Origin: Heliorestis convoluta
Lineage (GTDB): Bacteria > Bacillota > Desulfitobacteriia > Heliobacteriales > Heliobacteriaceae
NCBI RefSeq assembly: GCF_009649955.1
Contig: NZ_CP045875.1
Coordinates: forward strand, 1,965,501 to 2,029,500
Length of the DNA: 64,000 nucleotides
Direction: 5' to 3'
In this document: in pieces, positions 7,725-17,346 of the stretch
Position numbering within the stretch: position 1 is the stretch's first letter
Layout: every line of letters starts with the position of its first letter
Notes under the pieces: model-generated
What the model saw: only the letters and a program-made list of their open reading frames with translations
Told to the model about the DNA's origin: nothing
Database searches by the model: none
Made by a program: the position numbers and the translations under genes

Positions 7725-9848
7725 TTGTCTGATAAAGTACTTGTCATCGTTGAATCTCCTGCAAAGGCCAAGACGATTGGGAAATTTTTAGGTAGACGGT
7801 ATCAGGTGAAAGCGTCTATGGGGCATGTGCGCGATCTACCGAAAAGTCAGTTTGGAGTGGATGTTGAAAGTGACTTTGCTCCAAAATATATCACCATTCG
7901 TGGCAAGGGAGATTTGTTGAAAGAATTACGTAGCGCGGCCAAAAAATCTACCAAAATTCTCCTAGGGCCTGACCCGGATCGGGAAGGAGAAGCGATTGCA
8001 TGGCACTTGGCGCACATTCTTGGTGTAGAAGAGCAAGCCTTATGTCGCATTGAATTTAATGAAATTACCAAAAAGGCAATTCAAAGTGCAGTAAAAAATC
8101 CAAGAACCATTGATTTTGACCGCGTAGAAGCGCAACAGGCTCGTCGAATTCTGGATCGACTTGTTGGCTATAACCTCAGCCCCTTACTATGGAGAAAAAT
8201 TCGCAAGGGACTTTCTGCGGGAAGAGTACAGTCTGTAGCCGTACGACTCATATGTGATCGAGAAGAAGAAATTCAAGACTTTAAACCAGAAGAATACTGG
8301 TCTTTAACGGCTACCTTTGAAGCAGCGAAAGGTACAATTTTGGCGAAGCTGCAACGACAAGGTGACAAAAAAATTGAAATAACCAGTCAAGAGCAGATGA
8401 ATCTAATCTTAGCCGAAATTGAGGAAAAACCTTTCTATGTTTCCGAAGTAAAAAAGCGTGAGAAAAAAAGAAACCCAGCACCTCCTTTCACAACGAGCTC
8501 TCTACAGCAGGAAGCCTATCGCAAGCTTGGTTTCACAGCTCGTCGTACCATGATGGTGGCGCAACAATTATATGAAGGCATTGATCTGGGGCAAGAGGGC
8601 ACTGTCGGTTTGATTACCTATATTCGAACCGACTCTGTACGAATCTCTGAAGATGCCATAGAAGAATCGCGTTCTTATATTGAAAGTCGATTTGGCAAGG
8701 AATACGTACCGACTGAAGCAAGACGATTTGAAACAAAAGGAAAAGCGCAAAATGCCCACGAAGCAATTAGACCAACTTCTATAGAACATGAACCAGAAAA
8801 AATTAAATCTGCAGTTACGACAGATCAATATAAATTGTATAAACTTATTTTTGAACGATTTACAGCTAGCCAGATGAGCTCTGCTGTTATGGATACAACG
8901 ACTGTCGATATTGCTGTAGAGAGTTACCTCTTTCGAGCTTCAGGCTCCGTTATGAAGTTTCCAGGCTTTATGAAAGTTTATATTGAAGGGAAAGACGACG
9001 ATACCAAAGAAGAAACGGGCCTTCTTCCAGAAGTAGAAGTTAAAGAAAAGCTAGAACTAAAAGATCTAGAACCGAAGCAACACTTTACACAACCACCGCC
9101 ACGGTATACGGAAGCAACACTAGTAAAGGTATTGGAAGAAAAAGGGGTCGGTCGACCTTCCACCTATGCACCGATTATCGAAACAGTAGTAGCACGAGGT
9201 TATGTCCTTCGAGAAGAAAAGCAGTTTTTCCCAACAGAGCTTGGAGAAGTTGTTGTAGAGCTACTGAAAGAACATTTTCCAGAAATTCTTGACGTAGAGT
9301 TCACAGCTACCATGGAAAGTAAGCTTGACCAAATAGAAGAAGGTGCCGCTGAATGGCGAGAAGTACTTCGACAATTCTACAGCCCCTTCCAAGAGCGTTT
9401 GGAGGAAGCTGAAGAAAAAATAGGTTCTATTGAACTCACAGTAGAGGTAAGCGATCAGGAATGTGAAAATTGTGGTGCACAAATGATTGTTAAGCAAGGG
9501 CGTTTTGGTAAGTTTTTGGCTTGTCCTCGTTTTCCAGAATGTCGCTACACCAAGCCATTGCTTGAAGAAATTGGTGTACCTTGCCCAAAGTGTGATGGTG
9601 CTATTGTTTTGCGACGAACCAAAAAAGGTCGCAAATTTTATGGTTGTGCTAACTATCCCGATTGTGACTATGTATCATGGGAACGCCCGACCGATATACC
9701 GTGCCCACAGTGTAAAACGCTTCTAGTGCAAAAAGAGTCTAAAAAATTAGGCACTCGTAGAGTCTGCCTTTCTGAAGGGTGCGGCTATGAAGAAATTGTA
9801 GTTGCAGAAGATGGAGAAGAAATGGAACAGAAAGAGGCTACGAAATAG
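7725..9848 (+). CDS. topA: DNA topoisomerase I (type IA)
   Basis: This enzyme relaxes negative supercoils. The order is Toprim ([17 protein letters not shown] at the start, then [14 protein letters not shown]), the type IA core with the catalytic tyrosine in [13 protein letters not shown] (about residue 299), and three C-terminal zinc-ribbon segments. Two of these are clear four-cysteine motifs (CENCGA...CPRFPEC; CPKCDG...CANYPDC), and the last is CPQC...CLSEGC. The start is uncertain: TTG 7725 has GAGGTG 6 nt upstream and gives the typical [11 protein letters not shown] start, while GTG 7716 and GTG 7707 are in-frame alternatives. The stop shares one base with the trmFO start. Confidence 0.96.
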   Translation: MSDKVLVIVESPAKAKTIGKFLGRRYQVKASMGHVRDLPKSQFGVDVESDFAPKYITIRGKGDLLKELRSAAKKSTKILLGPDPDREGEAIAWHLAHILGVEEQALCRIEFNEITKKAIQSAVKNPRTIDFDRVEAQQARRILDRLVGYNLSPLLWRKIRKGLSAGRVQSVAVRLICDREEEIQDFKPEEYWSLTATFEAAKGTILAKLQRQGDKKIEITSQEQMNLILAEIEEKPFYVSEVKKREKKRNPAPPFTTSSLQQEAYRKLGFTARRTMMVAQQLYEGIDLGQEGTVGLITYIRTDSVRISEDAIEESRSYIESRFGKEYVPTEARRFETKGKAQNAHEAIRPTSIEHEPEKIKSAVTTDQYKLYKLIFERFTASQMSSAVMDTTTVDIAVESYLFRASGSVMKFPGFMKVYIEGKDDDTKEETGLLPEVEVKEKLELKDLEPKQHFTQPPPRYTEATLVKVLEEKGVGRPSTYAPIIETVVARGYVLREEKQFFPTELGEVVVELLKEHFPEILDVEFTATMESKLDQIEEGAAEWREVLRQFYSPFQERLEEAEEKIGSIELTVEVSDQECENCGAQMIVKQGRFGKFLACPRFPECRYTKPLLEEIGVPCPKCDGAIVLRRTKKGRKFYGCANYPDCDYVSWERPTDIPCPQCKTLLVQKESKKLGTRRVCLSEGCGYEEIVVAEDGEEMEQKEATK

Positions 9849-11155
9849 TGAAAGTAACCATAATTGGAGCTGGATTGGCTGGTGCAGAAGCGGCCTGGCA
9901 AGTGGCACAACGAGGGATTGCTGTACAACTCATAGAAATGCGTCCACAACAAATGACAGCAGCGCACAAATCAGGAGATTTTGCAGAATTAGTTTGTTCA
10001 AATTCTTTACGAAGCGCCTCTATTGAAAATGCTGTTGGACTATTGAAAGAAGAATTGCGTCAATTAGGTTCACTTATTATGGAAGCTGCAGATGCAGAAG
10101 CCGTGCCAGCAGGAGGTGCTCTTGCTGTAGATCGTCATAAGTTTTCTGCTACTATCACCCATAAAGTGACAGAGCACCCTTTAATCGAGGTGATTCGAGA
10201 AGAAAGCGCAACCATACCTTCAGAAGGTATTACCATTATAGCTTCAGGACCTCTTACATCTACAGCTTTGTCAGAAGAGATTGGAAGACTAACAGGTACA
10301 GAGTATCTCTATTTTTACGATGCAGCTGCGCCTATTGTAGATGCTGAAACGGTGAACCAAGAAATTGCTTTTTGGGCTTCTCGCTATGACAAAGGCGATG
10401 CTGATTACTTAAACTGCCCAATGACAGAAGAGGAATATGAGCGTTTTTATCAGGCTTTGATTACAGCGGAAGTCGTTCCACTCAAAGAATTTGAAAAAGA
10501 GATATTTTTTGAAGGTTGTATGCCCGTAGAAGTGATGGCACAAAGAGGTCGTGAGACTTTGACCTTTGGTCCCTTAAAGCCTGTAGGCCTTTACGATAAA
10601 CGTACAGGTAAGAGACCCTATGCTGTCGTACAACTGCGCAAAGAAAACCGAGAAGGTACGATGCTTAATCTAGTAGGATTTCAAACTCACTTAAAATGGC
10701 CAGAGCAAAAAAGAGTTTTCTCGCTTATTCCAGGCTTAGAAAAGGCTGAATATATTCGTTACGGTGTTATGCACCGCAACACTTTCATCAATAGTCCCTT
10801 GCTACTAAAGCCTACTTATCAACTTGCTAAAAAAGAGACCATATTTTTCGCAGGTCAAATAACGGGTGTGGAAGGATATATTGAGTCGACAGCATCAGGC
10901 TTTGTGGCGGGCTTAAATGCTGCTCGTTTAGCCCAGGGTATGGAGTTGTTGACATTTCCACAAGAAACAGCCTTGGGGGCTTTAGCCCATTATATAACCA
11001 CAGCTGACGCAAAGAACTTTCAACCTATGAATGTAAACTACGGGCTTTTCCCACCTTTGCCGGGTAAAGTAAAAGGCAAAAGTATGCGTCAAAAAAAGCA
11101 CAGTGAGCGAGCTTTAGACTCAATCCAATCGTTTATGTCACAGAAGAGTCTATAG
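9848..11155 (+). CDS. trmFO: Methylenetetrahydrofolate-tRNA-(uracil-5-)-methyltransferase TrmFO
   Basis: This enzyme methylates U54 of tRNA, forming ribothymidine in the T loop, using methylene-THF and FADH2. The 435 residues begin with the FAD-binding [20 protein letters not shown] and the conserved [14 protein letters not shown], which contains the catalytic cysteine, follow. The C-terminal [18 protein letters not shown] completes the GidA-like FAD fold. Start GTG 9848 uses the last base of the topA stop, suggesting coupling. In many Firmicutes xerC follows trmFO. Here a terminator and then hslV follow instead. Confidence 0.96.
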   Translation: MKVTIIGAGLAGAEAAWQVAQRGIAVQLIEMRPQQMTAAHKSGDFAELVCSNSLRSASIENAVGLLKEELRQLGSLIMEAADAEAVPAGGALAVDRHKFSATITHKVTEHPLIEVIREESATIPSEGITIIASGPLTSTALSEEIGRLTGTEYLYFYDAAAPIVDAETVNQEIAFWASRYDKGDADYLNCPMTEEEYERFYQALITAEVVPLKEFEKEIFFEGCMPVEVMAQRGRETLTFGPLKPVGLYDKRTGKRPYAVVQLRKENREGTMLNLVGFQTHLKWPEQKRVFSLIPGLEKAEYIRYGVMHRNTFINSPLLLKPTYQLAKKETIFFAGQITGVEGYIESTASGFVAGLNAARLAQGMELLTFPQETALGALAHYITTADAKNFQPMNVNYGLFPPLPGKVKGKSMRQKKHSERALDSIQSFMSQKSL

Positions 11156-11177
11156 AAAGATAAGAAGCAAAAAAGAT

Positions 11178-11200
11178 AGCCGCCTGGCGCGGCTTTTTTC
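11178..11200 (+). terminator. Rho-independent terminator after trmFO
   Basis: The hairpin AGCCGC / GCGGCT has a 5-nt loop (11178-11194) and runs into six T's. It ends the comM-dprA-topA-trmFO transcript. Confidence 0.9.
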
Positions 11201-11227
11201 TCTATTTGCTTCGAAAAATGATTGTTA

Positions 11228-11256
11228 TTTACATAGTTAATGCATAATGATAAAAA
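11228..11256 (+). promoter_or_regulatory. Possible sigma-A promoter for hslVU
   Basis: TTTACA (11228-11233) is separated by 17 bp from TAAAAA (11251-11256). A nearby CATAAT (11243-11248) is an alternative -10. The match is moderate. The position between the trmFO terminator and hslV makes a promoter here likely, but the exact boxes are uncertain. Confidence 0.4.
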
Positions 11257-11318
11257 TACAAAGAATGAGTACTACTGAAAAGTAAGAACGAGTTCTGATA
11301 AAGGAGTCTTTTGAACCA

Positions 11319-11867
11319 ATGAAAATGAAAGGCACTACCATTGTAGCCGTCAAAAAAGGGAAACAAGTTGCCGTGGCTGGTGACGGCCAGATTACATTTG
11401 GTGATAAAACAGTGATGAAAGGTTCGGCCAGAAAAGTTCGACGACTTTATCAAGGGAAAGTGATTGCAGGCATCGCTGGTTCTGTGGCCGATGCCCTTAC
11501 ATTGCTAGACAAACTAGAATCAAAAATACAAGAATATCGTGGCAACTTACTACGCGCATCTGTTGAATTGGCGAAAGAATGGCGCACTGACCGTTATCTT
11601 CGCCATTTAGAAGCGATGATTATTGCAGCCGATCAAGATCAATTATTGATATTATCGGGCAATGGAGAAGTGATAGAACCTGATGATGGTGTAGCTGCCA
11701 TTGGCTCAGGGGGAGCCTATGCCTTATCAGCCGCACGAGCTTTGGTTAGACATACAGACTTGTCAGCAGGAGAAGCAGCGAAAAATGCATTGGAAATTGC
11801 TGCTGAGATATGTGTTTATACGAACAATCATATTACCTTAGAAGTAATAGAAAGGGCGGAGTTGTAA
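11319..11867 (+). CDS. hslV: ATP-dependent protease subunit HslV (ClpQ)
   Basis: This is the proteolytic chamber of the HslVU (ClpQY) cytoplasmic protease, an N-terminal-nucleophile hydrolase. In the 182 residues, the threonine pair of [21 protein letters not shown] contains the catalytic N-terminal Thr after removal of a short propeptide. [21 protein letters not shown] is the family core. Start ATG 11319 follows AAGGAG by 12 nt, and ATG 11325 is an alternative. hslU begins on the base after the stop. Confidence 0.95.
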   Translation: MKMKGTTIVAVKKGKQVAVAGDGQITFGDKTVMKGSARKVRRLYQGKVIAGIAGSVADALTLLDKLESKIQEYRGNLLRASVELAKEWRTDRYLRHLEAMIIAADQDQLLILSGNGEVIEPDDGVAAIGSGGAYALSAARALVRHTDLSAGEAAKNALEIAAEICVYTNNHITLEVIERAEL

Positions 11868-13265
11868 ATGGATGGCGAAAACCTTACCCCAATTCAAATT
11901 GTAGAAGAGCTTGATCGTTATATTGTAGGGCAGCGATTGGCCAAAAAAGCGGTAGCCATTGCACTACGGAATCGTTATCGTCGTAAACGATTGCCCTCTC
12001 ATCTTCAAGAAGATATAACACCGAAAAATATACTTATGATTGGGCCCACTGGTGTAGGTAAGACAGAAATTGCACGACGACTGGCAAGGCTTGTACAGGC
12101 GCCTTTTATCAAAGTGGAAGCAACCAAATTTACAGAAGTCGGTTATGTTGGTAGAGACGTAGAATCAATGGTTCGCGATCTTGTTGAGACATCGATTCGT
12201 ATGGTAAAAGCAGAAAAATTAGAAGAAGTGCAAGGGGCTGCGGAAAAAGAAGCGGAAGAGAGACTGGTAGAACTACTTGTTCCGCAACCTCGAACAAATA
12301 GAACAATGACCAACCCTTTTGAGATGCTTTTTGGTTCACAGCAACAACAAAGCAATAAGACAACGCCTGTAGAGCCTGATCTTCAAGAAAAACGTTCCAT
12401 CGTTCGACAAAAACTGAAACGCATGGAATTAGAAGATCAGATGGTAGAAGTGGAAGTTGAAGAAAACATAAATCCTTTTGGTGATATCATGGGCTCAAAT
12501 GGCTTAGACGATATGGGTCTTAATAATATTCAAAATATGCTTGGTCAGGTCTTCCCCAAAAACAGAAAGCGTAGACGTGTAGCTGTTCGTGATGCTCGCA
12601 GAATCTTAGCCCTACAAGAAGCACAAAAACTGATTGATATAGAAGCCGTCAATAGAGAAGCTATTGAAAAAGCAGAACAATCAGGAATTATTTTTTTAGA
12701 TGAAATCGATAAAATCGCATCAAAAGAAGGTGGCCAGGGCGCCGATGTCTCTCGTGGTGGTGTACAACGAGATATTCTACCTATTGTTGAAGGCTCTACG
12801 GTGATGACCAAGTATGGACCTGTAAAAACGGACCACATCCTTTTTATCGCAGCGGGTGCTTTTCATGTCTCTAAGCCTTCTGATCTTATTCCCGAATTAC
12901 AAGGTCGCTTTCCTTTGCGAGTGGAATTAGAAGCATTGAGTCAAAAAGACTTTCAAAGAATCTTAACAGAACCAGAAAACTCCCTATTAAAGCAGTATAT
13001 AGCTTTGCTGTCTACGGAAGATGTTGAGCTACAATTTGCAGAAGAAGGCATTGATGCGATTGCTTCCATTGCCTATCGCGTTAATGCTCAGACTGAAAAC
13101 ATCGGTGCACGTAGATTGCATACAATTTTAGAGAAAGTATTAGAAGACATATCTTTTCAAGCACCGAATATGATCGAAAAAAGTATTATCATTGATCGAT
13201 CCTATGTAGAGTCTCGATTGGAAGATATCGTAGAAAAAGAAGATTTAAGTAGATATATTTTGTGA
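11868..13265 (+). CDS. hslU: ATP-dependent protease ATPase subunit HslU (ClpY)
   Basis: This is the AAA+ unfoldase ring that feeds substrates to HslV. The 465 residues carry Walker [16 protein letters not shown] (~54-68), an intermediate I-domain (~110-240) with a glutamine-rich patch, Walker [12 protein letters not shown] (~270), and the C-terminal ending EDLSRYIL, which docks into HslV. Length and domain order are normal. The ATG directly follows the hslV stop, with an SD in the end of hslV. Confidence 0.96.
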   Translation: MDGENLTPIQIVEELDRYIVGQRLAKKAVAIALRNRYRRKRLPSHLQEDITPKNILMIGPTGVGKTEIARRLARLVQAPFIKVEATKFTEVGYVGRDVESMVRDLVETSIRMVKAEKLEEVQGAAEKEAEERLVELLVPQPRTNRTMTNPFEMLFGSQQQQSNKTTPVEPDLQEKRSIVRQKLKRMELEDQMVEVEVEENINPFGDIMGSNGLDDMGLNNIQNMLGQVFPKNRKRRRVAVRDARRILALQEAQKLIDIEAVNREAIEKAEQSGIIFLDEIDKIASKEGGQGADVSRGGVQRDILPIVEGSTVMTKYGPVKTDHILFIAAGAFHVSKPSDLIPELQGRFPLRVELEALSQKDFQRILTEPENSLLKQYIALLSTEDVELQFAEEGIDAIASIAYRVNAQTENIGARRLHTILEKVLEDISFQAPNMIEKSIIIDRSYVESRLEDIVEKEDLSRYIL

Positions 13266-13269
13266 AAAC

Positions 13270-13278
13270 TGTTATAAT
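13270..13278 (+). promoter_or_regulatory. Extended -10 promoter element upstream of codY
   Basis: TGTTATAAT is a perfect -10 box (TATAAT 13273-13278) with the TGn extension. No good -35 is seen, as expected for extended -10 promoters. It starts 5 nt after the hslU stop and 82 nt before the codY start, so codY may have its own transcript. Confidence 0.55.
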
Positions 13279-13359
13279 AGAAAACTAGAATTGAAAATTT
13301 GCCCTCTGGCTTGTATGATACATTTTTACCTATCGATTTAAGGAGGCAATTAGGGTACT

Positions 13360-14142
13360 ATGCGGACCTTATTGGAGAAGACACGAACCGTAAATAAACT
13401 AATACAAAAAAATGCAGGACATCCCGTAAATTTTGACGAAATGGCTAAGATAACAAGCGAACTGATTAATGCGAACTGCTACATTATAGGTCGACGCGGA
13501 AAGATCCTTGGCTTTTCTTTTATGCCTCATTTTAACTGTCGAATCATGGCTGATATTGTACATCACTCTGAACGTTTTCCCGAAAGTTACAATCAAGACT
13601 TAATGCGTATAAGTGAGACACAAGCTAATTTTTGTCAAGTAACGAATTCTTGTGTCTTCAATTATGGAGAGACTTGCTCTTATGGTCATAAATTAATGAC
13701 TGTAACTCCTATATTAGGTGGTGGGCAACGACTGGGAACGCTTGTATTAGCAAAATACAATGAAGAATTTACGGATGAAGATCTGATCTTAGCAGAATAT
13801 GCTTCCACAGTCGTAGGTATGGAAGTTCTTCGATCCAAAGCGGAACGAATGGAAGAAGAAGCTCGTAAAAAAGCAGCCGTACAAATTGCTATAGGGACCT
13901 TGTCTTACAGTGAGTTAGAAGCTGTTGAGCATATCTTCTCTGAACTTGAAGGGAACGAAGGTCTACTGGTAGCATCGAAGATCGCGGATCGAGTTGGTAT
14001 AACTCGTTCTGTCATTGTAAACGCTTTACGTAAATTTGAGAGTGCTGGTGTAATAGAGTCAAAATCACTAGGCATGAAGGGCACTTATATTCGAATTCTT
14101 AATGACAATCTATTAGATGAACTAGAAAAATTGCGTCATTGA
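13360..14142 (+). CDS. codY: GTP-sensing transcriptional pleiotropic repressor CodY
   Basis: CodY is a DNA-binding repressor that senses branched-chain amino acids and GTP, controlling nutrient-limitation, competence and motility genes in Firmicutes. The 260 residues start [18 protein letters not shown], typical of CodY, followed by an N-terminal GAF-type ligand domain. The C-terminal winged helix contains [31 protein letters not shown]-type sequence (~205-235), with the near-invariant [21 protein letters not shown] core. AGGAGG lies 13 nt before ATG. It follows hslVU and precedes the flagellar operon, as in Bacillus. Confidence 0.96.
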   Translation: MRTLLEKTRTVNKLIQKNAGHPVNFDEMAKITSELINANCYIIGRRGKILGFSFMPHFNCRIMADIVHHSERFPESYNQDLMRISETQANFCQVTNSCVFNYGETCSYGHKLMTVTPILGGGQRLGTLVLAKYNEEFTDEDLILAEYASTVVGMEVLRSKAERMEEEARKKAAVQIAIGTLSYSELEAVEHIFSELEGNEGLLVASKIADRVGITRSVIVNALRKFESAGVIESKSLGMKGTYIRILNDNLLDELEKLRH

Positions 14143-14212
14143 GAAGTTGCTGCGATTCAAACTGTTGATTCTCAGCATAAGTAGAGATAGAATGAGAGAA
14201 TGGGTGGAGAAG

Positions 14213-14246
14213 AGGTTAACCATAGGGTTAACCTTTTCTTTTTTTA
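14213..14246 (+). terminator. Rho-independent terminator after codY
   Basis: AGGTTAACC and GGTTAACCT pair perfectly around the loop ATAG (14213-14234). They are followed by a T-rich tract (TTTTCTTTTTTT). Confidence 0.85.
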
Positions 14247-14374
14247 GAAAGAGGGATTTTAGCAGAAATAGCGAATATGAAACGAAAGCTGTGGGATTGA
14301 GGTATAGAGAAAATCACCCTTTTTATGGTAGACAAACAAAGGTCGCAATGGAATGCCTTCTGTCGAATTCTATA

Positions 14375-14416
14375 TGTGATATGCAATTAACAATGTGTGA
14401 TATGCACTTAACAATG
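14375..14416. repeat. 21-bp tandem direct repeat (two copies)
   Basis: Copies 14375-14395 and 14396-14416 differ at one position (core TGTGATATGCA, then ATTAACAATG versus CTTAACAATG). The spacing of 21 bp is two helical turns, and the repeat ends 50 bp before flgB. It may be a regulator-binding site or simply a slippage duplication. Confidence 0.8.
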
Positions 14417-14465
14417 GGAATGCCTTTTTTCTCCAAAAGAATGGGTTGAGTAAAGAGGTGAAAGA

Positions 14466-14882
14466 ATGAGATTTTTTGATACAGCATCAACAAACTTGCT
14501 AGAGAAAGGGTTAGACGCAGCAGCCTTACGTCATAGGGTTATTGCAGATAACATTGCCAATGTAGATACACCAGGATATAAAAGAAAAGAAGTTCATTTT
14601 GAGCAAGAGCTTGCACAGAAGCTTTCTCATTCCTCTATGATGAGACTAGAGGGAACCGTGAACAACAAGAGACATATTTCCCTAGGCCATTTCTCTACAG
14701 ATAATCTCAAAGGCAATATTATTGACACCGGTCAGCAAAAGTATCGTAATGATGAAAATAATGTAGATATTGACAAAGAAATGACCATGCTTGCTAAGAA
14801 TACCTTGTGGTACGATGCAATGCTTACTCAAATTGCACGACGTCTATCGGGTTTAAAAACGGTTATAAAGGAGGTTCGTTAG
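14466..14882 (+). CDS. flgB: Flagellar basal body rod protein FlgB
   Basis: This is the proximal rod subunit of the flagellar basal body, exported by the flagellar type III system. The 138 residues contain ALRHRVIADNIANVDTPGYKRKEV, the conserved N-terminal rod/hook motif. The C terminus (NNVDIDKEMTMLAKNTLWYDAM) is the matching coiled-coil helix. It is the first gene of the fla/che operon, with GAGGTG 6 nt before ATG. FlgC follows 4 nt later. Confidence 0.95.
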   Translation: MRFFDTASTNLLEKGLDAAALRHRVIADNIANVDTPGYKRKEVHFEQELAQKLSHSSMMRLEGTVNNKRHISLGHFSTDNLKGNIIDTGQQKYRNDENNVDIDKEMTMLAKNTLWYDAMLTQIARRLSGLKTVIKEVR

Positions 14883-14886
14883 AACA

Positions 14887-15372
14887 ATGAAATTTCTGAG
14901 TTCTATGGATACGAGTGCCTCTGCGTTAACAGCGCAAAGACTTCGTATGGATATCATTGCTAACAACCTAGCCAACGTTAACACAACTCGTTCTGGTAAT
15001 GTCGATGCAGAAGGCAATGTATTGCCCTATCGGCGTCAAACAGCTCTTTTTGCAGCAAGGCCTGCTCATGAAGCAGCTTCTTTTGCTACTACTTTAACCA
15101 AAGCAGAAGAACGATTAACGGCGCCTGGAGCGGGTGTCCGCGTCGTCGGTATCGTAGAAGATCAGAAACCATTCAAAATGGTCTACGATCCTGATCATCC
15201 AGACGCAATACGAGAAGGACCTGAGGCAGGGTATGTTCGCATGCCCAATGTGAATACAGTAACGGAAATGGTAGATATGATTTCTGCTACGAGAGCCTAT
15301 GAAGCCAATATTACAGCTATTAACTCGGCAAAAACCCTGGCTATGAAAGCACTGGAAATCGGAAGAGGCTAG
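14887..15372 (+). CDS. flgC: Flagellar basal body rod protein FlgC
   Basis: This is a proximal rod subunit. The 161 residues have the rod motif LRMDIIANNLANVNTTR at the N terminus and the C-terminal NVNTVTEMVDMISATRAYEANITAINSAKTLAMKALEIG, which is diagnostic of FlgC. It starts at ATG after GGAGGT (14871-14876). It overlaps nothing and is followed by fliE after 42 nt with its own SD. Confidence 0.95.
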   Translation: MKFLSSMDTSASALTAQRLRMDIIANNLANVNTTRSGNVDAEGNVLPYRRQTALFAARPAHEAASFATTLTKAEERLTAPGAGVRVVGIVEDQKPFKMVYDPDHPDAIREGPEAGYVRMPNVNTVTEMVDMISATRAYEANITAINSAKTLAMKALEIGRG

Positions 15373-15414
15373 CATCTAAGGTAAAGTGACAAAAAAACAA
15401 AGGAGGCAGATAGG

Positions 15415-15723
15415 ATGAAAGGGCTGCCCATTGCTCAGAATCAGTTATTACCCTATCAAAGTCTGCTCCAAAATGGACAGCCAAAAGGGGAAGCTGTAGG
15501 GGGAAAAAGCTTTTCGGCTTTTCTAAAAGATTCGATTGACAGTGTGAACCAATTGCATAGCGAGTCAAGTCGTCAAACAAAAGCGCTTGTTTCCGGTCAA
15601 ACAGAAAATATTCACGAAGTTATGATTGCAGCAGAAAAAGCTAGTATTGCTACTTCAATGACCTTACAAGTGCGCAATAAAGTTATGGAAGCTTATCAAG
15701 AAATTATGAGGATGCAGGTATAA
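15415..15723 (+). CDS. fliE: Flagellar hook-basal body complex protein FliE
   Basis: FliE is a 102-residue adaptor between the MS ring and the rod. It has the conserved C-terminal helix ENIHEVMIAAEKASIATSMTLQVRNKVMEAYQEIMRMQV, of which VMIAAEKAS and AYQEIMRMQV are the family hallmarks. A strong AAAGGAGG precedes ATG 15415. The order flgB-flgC-fliE-fliF is standard. Confidence 0.95.
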   Translation: MKGLPIAQNQLLPYQSLLQNGQPKGEAVGGKSFSAFLKDSIDSVNQLHSESSRQTKALVSGQTENIHEVMIAAEKASIATSMTLQVRNKVMEAYQEIMRMQV

Positions 15724-15749
15724 TTCCTAAAGTGAAGGATTTCTGATCA

Positions 15750-17342
15750 ATGAATGAAATATACGAAAGACTGCGCACTCAACTGAATGAGCTTCTTAAC
15801 AGATTGACAAAGCAGCAGAAAATCATTCTTGCTGGATCGATTTTTGCTGTTTTTTTTACGATACTTGCTTTTGTTTTCATTGCAGGACGTCCTGATTATG
15901 TGCCTCTATTTTCTCGTCTTGATCCGACCGATGCCGGAGCCATTCGAGCAAGATTGATGGAAATGAATAGAGATTTTAAGATATCTGATGATGGCACAAC
16001 CATTTATGTGCCCTCTAAAGATCAAGCCAATTTACGATTGGAGCTGGCCAACGCCGGATTGCCTCGAGGCACAGGATGGGGTTTTGAGACTTTTAGTGAG
16101 AGTCGCTTTAGTGAAACAGAACGAGAAAGAGAGATTCGCCTTAAAGTTGCAACGGAGACAGAGCTAGCAAGAACACTGCAAAATATTCCCGGGGTAGACA
16201 ATGCACGTGTTATGATTGTCCCTTCTACAGATTCTCTCTTCCGAGAGAATTCTACTGATGCCACAGCCTCTGTTATGCTAATCATGAGACCGTTCAGTCA
16301 ATTAGAAGACAATCAAATTAGAGGGATTGTTCACATTGTATCGCGAAGTGTAAAGTCCTTAAAGCCAGAAAACGTAACCGTTGTAGACCAAAATGGTATA
16401 GTATTAAGTGAAGGTCTTTTTAATGATGACTTTGCAAGCCTACAATTAGATGGCCTTACGAAGCATCAGATTGATGCGAAGCGTCAATTTGAAAGGCATT
16501 TAGAACAAAAAGCTCAGGAAATGCTGAATCGCGTTGTCGGACCAGGCAATGCTGTTGTTAAAGTAGCTACAGAACTTGACTTTTCTCAACAAGAGACAAG
16601 AGACTCTCAGTATGGCAGGCCTGTAGGACCTCTCTCAACTCGCGAAATTTATGAGAGTGGAGAAGGAAGTACGGGTGGAGCTGCGCCGGGTGTAGATGCC
16701 AATATTCCGATGCAACAGGAGATGGAAGCCGGCACAAGTCGTTATGAGAGATCCGATATTATTATTAACAATGAAATTCCAAGAACAGAAACTCATATTA
16801 TTACACCACCTGGATCGGTAATCAATCGACTCACTGTCTCGGTGATGATTGATAGCAACCGAATTGATGGGGAATTTGACGATATAAAGCAACAACAGTT
16901 TGAGCAGGCTGTAGCAAGAGCTGTTGGAATTCAATATCCGATTGTAGAGCCTGTGCCAGGTGGACGGGTTGAGCAAATCAGTGTCGTTGCTATGCCTTTT
17001 GATCGCTCTGCAACGGAGGAACTAAATCGTCTTTTAGCAGAAGAAGCAACGATGAGAAACTGGATTCTTATAGGTGCCGCTGTAGCAGGACTGCTACTTG
17101 TTCTTGCTTCTGTCTTTTTCATTCGCAAAGCTTTGGCGAAGAAAAAAGAAGAAGAAAAACCAGTTGAAGCAATAAGAGAAGAACCATTGGAAGACATAGC
17201 ACCACCACCGTTGGAAGCACAATTGTCGCCTGAAGAACGAGAAAGAATCAAGATTCGAGAGCAAATAGAAGAATTGACAGAAAAGGATCCAGAAGCGGTC
17301 GCGCGCTTACTAAAAACATGGTTAGCTGAAGACTCGAGGTGA
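15750..17342 (+). CDS. fliF: Flagellar MS-ring protein FliF
   Basis: This protein forms the MS ring in the cytoplasmic membrane. The 530 residues show a first transmembrane helix (~24-45), the YscJ-like ring-building region with NAGLPRGTGWGFE (~90), a second membrane helix (~430-452), and a cytoplasmic tail ending EELTEKDPEAVARLLKTWL, the FliG-binding helix. The start ATG follows GAAGGA. Length is typical. The tail is worth comparing with that of the small membrane protein at 41914-42285. Confidence 0.96.
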   Translation: MNEIYERLRTQLNELLNRLTKQQKIILAGSIFAVFFTILAFVFIAGRPDYVPLFSRLDPTDAGAIRARLMEMNRDFKISDDGTTIYVPSKDQANLRLELANAGLPRGTGWGFETFSESRFSETEREREIRLKVATETELARTLQNIPGVDNARVMIVPSTDSLFRENSTDATASVMLIMRPFSQLEDNQIRGIVHIVSRSVKSLKPENVTVVDQNGIVLSEGLFNDDFASLQLDGLTKHQIDAKRQFERHLEQKAQEMLNRVVGPGNAVVKVATELDFSQQETRDSQYGRPVGPLSTREIYESGEGSTGGAAPGVDANIPMQQEMEAGTSRYERSDIIINNEIPRTETHIITPPGSVINRLTVSVMIDSNRIDGEFDDIKQQQFEQAVARAVGIQYPIVEPVPGGRVEQISVVAMPFDRSATEELNRLLAEEATMRNWILIGAAVAGLLLVLASVFFIRKALAKKKEEEKPVEAIREEPLEDIAPPPLEAQLSPEERERIKIREQIEELTEKDPEAVARLLKTWLAEDSR

Positions 17343-17346
17343 TTCA

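Larger units (their letters stand above)
14143..14465. other. 323-bp intergenic stretch between codY and the flagellar operon
   Basis: It contains the codY terminator (14213-14246), a 21-bp tandem repeat (14375-14416), and two copies of GAATGCCTT (14351-14359 and 14418-14426) that bracket the tandem repeat. A 100-codon open frame from 14147 crosses the terminator and has no recognisable similarity, so I do not call it. I see no convincing sigma-A or sigma-D promoter for the fla operon, although one is expected here. Confidence 0.6.

Noticed and set aside
14147-14449. 100-codon open frame after codY
   Set aside because: It crosses a strong terminator hairpin, lacks a good SD and shows no domain; it looks like a chance frame.
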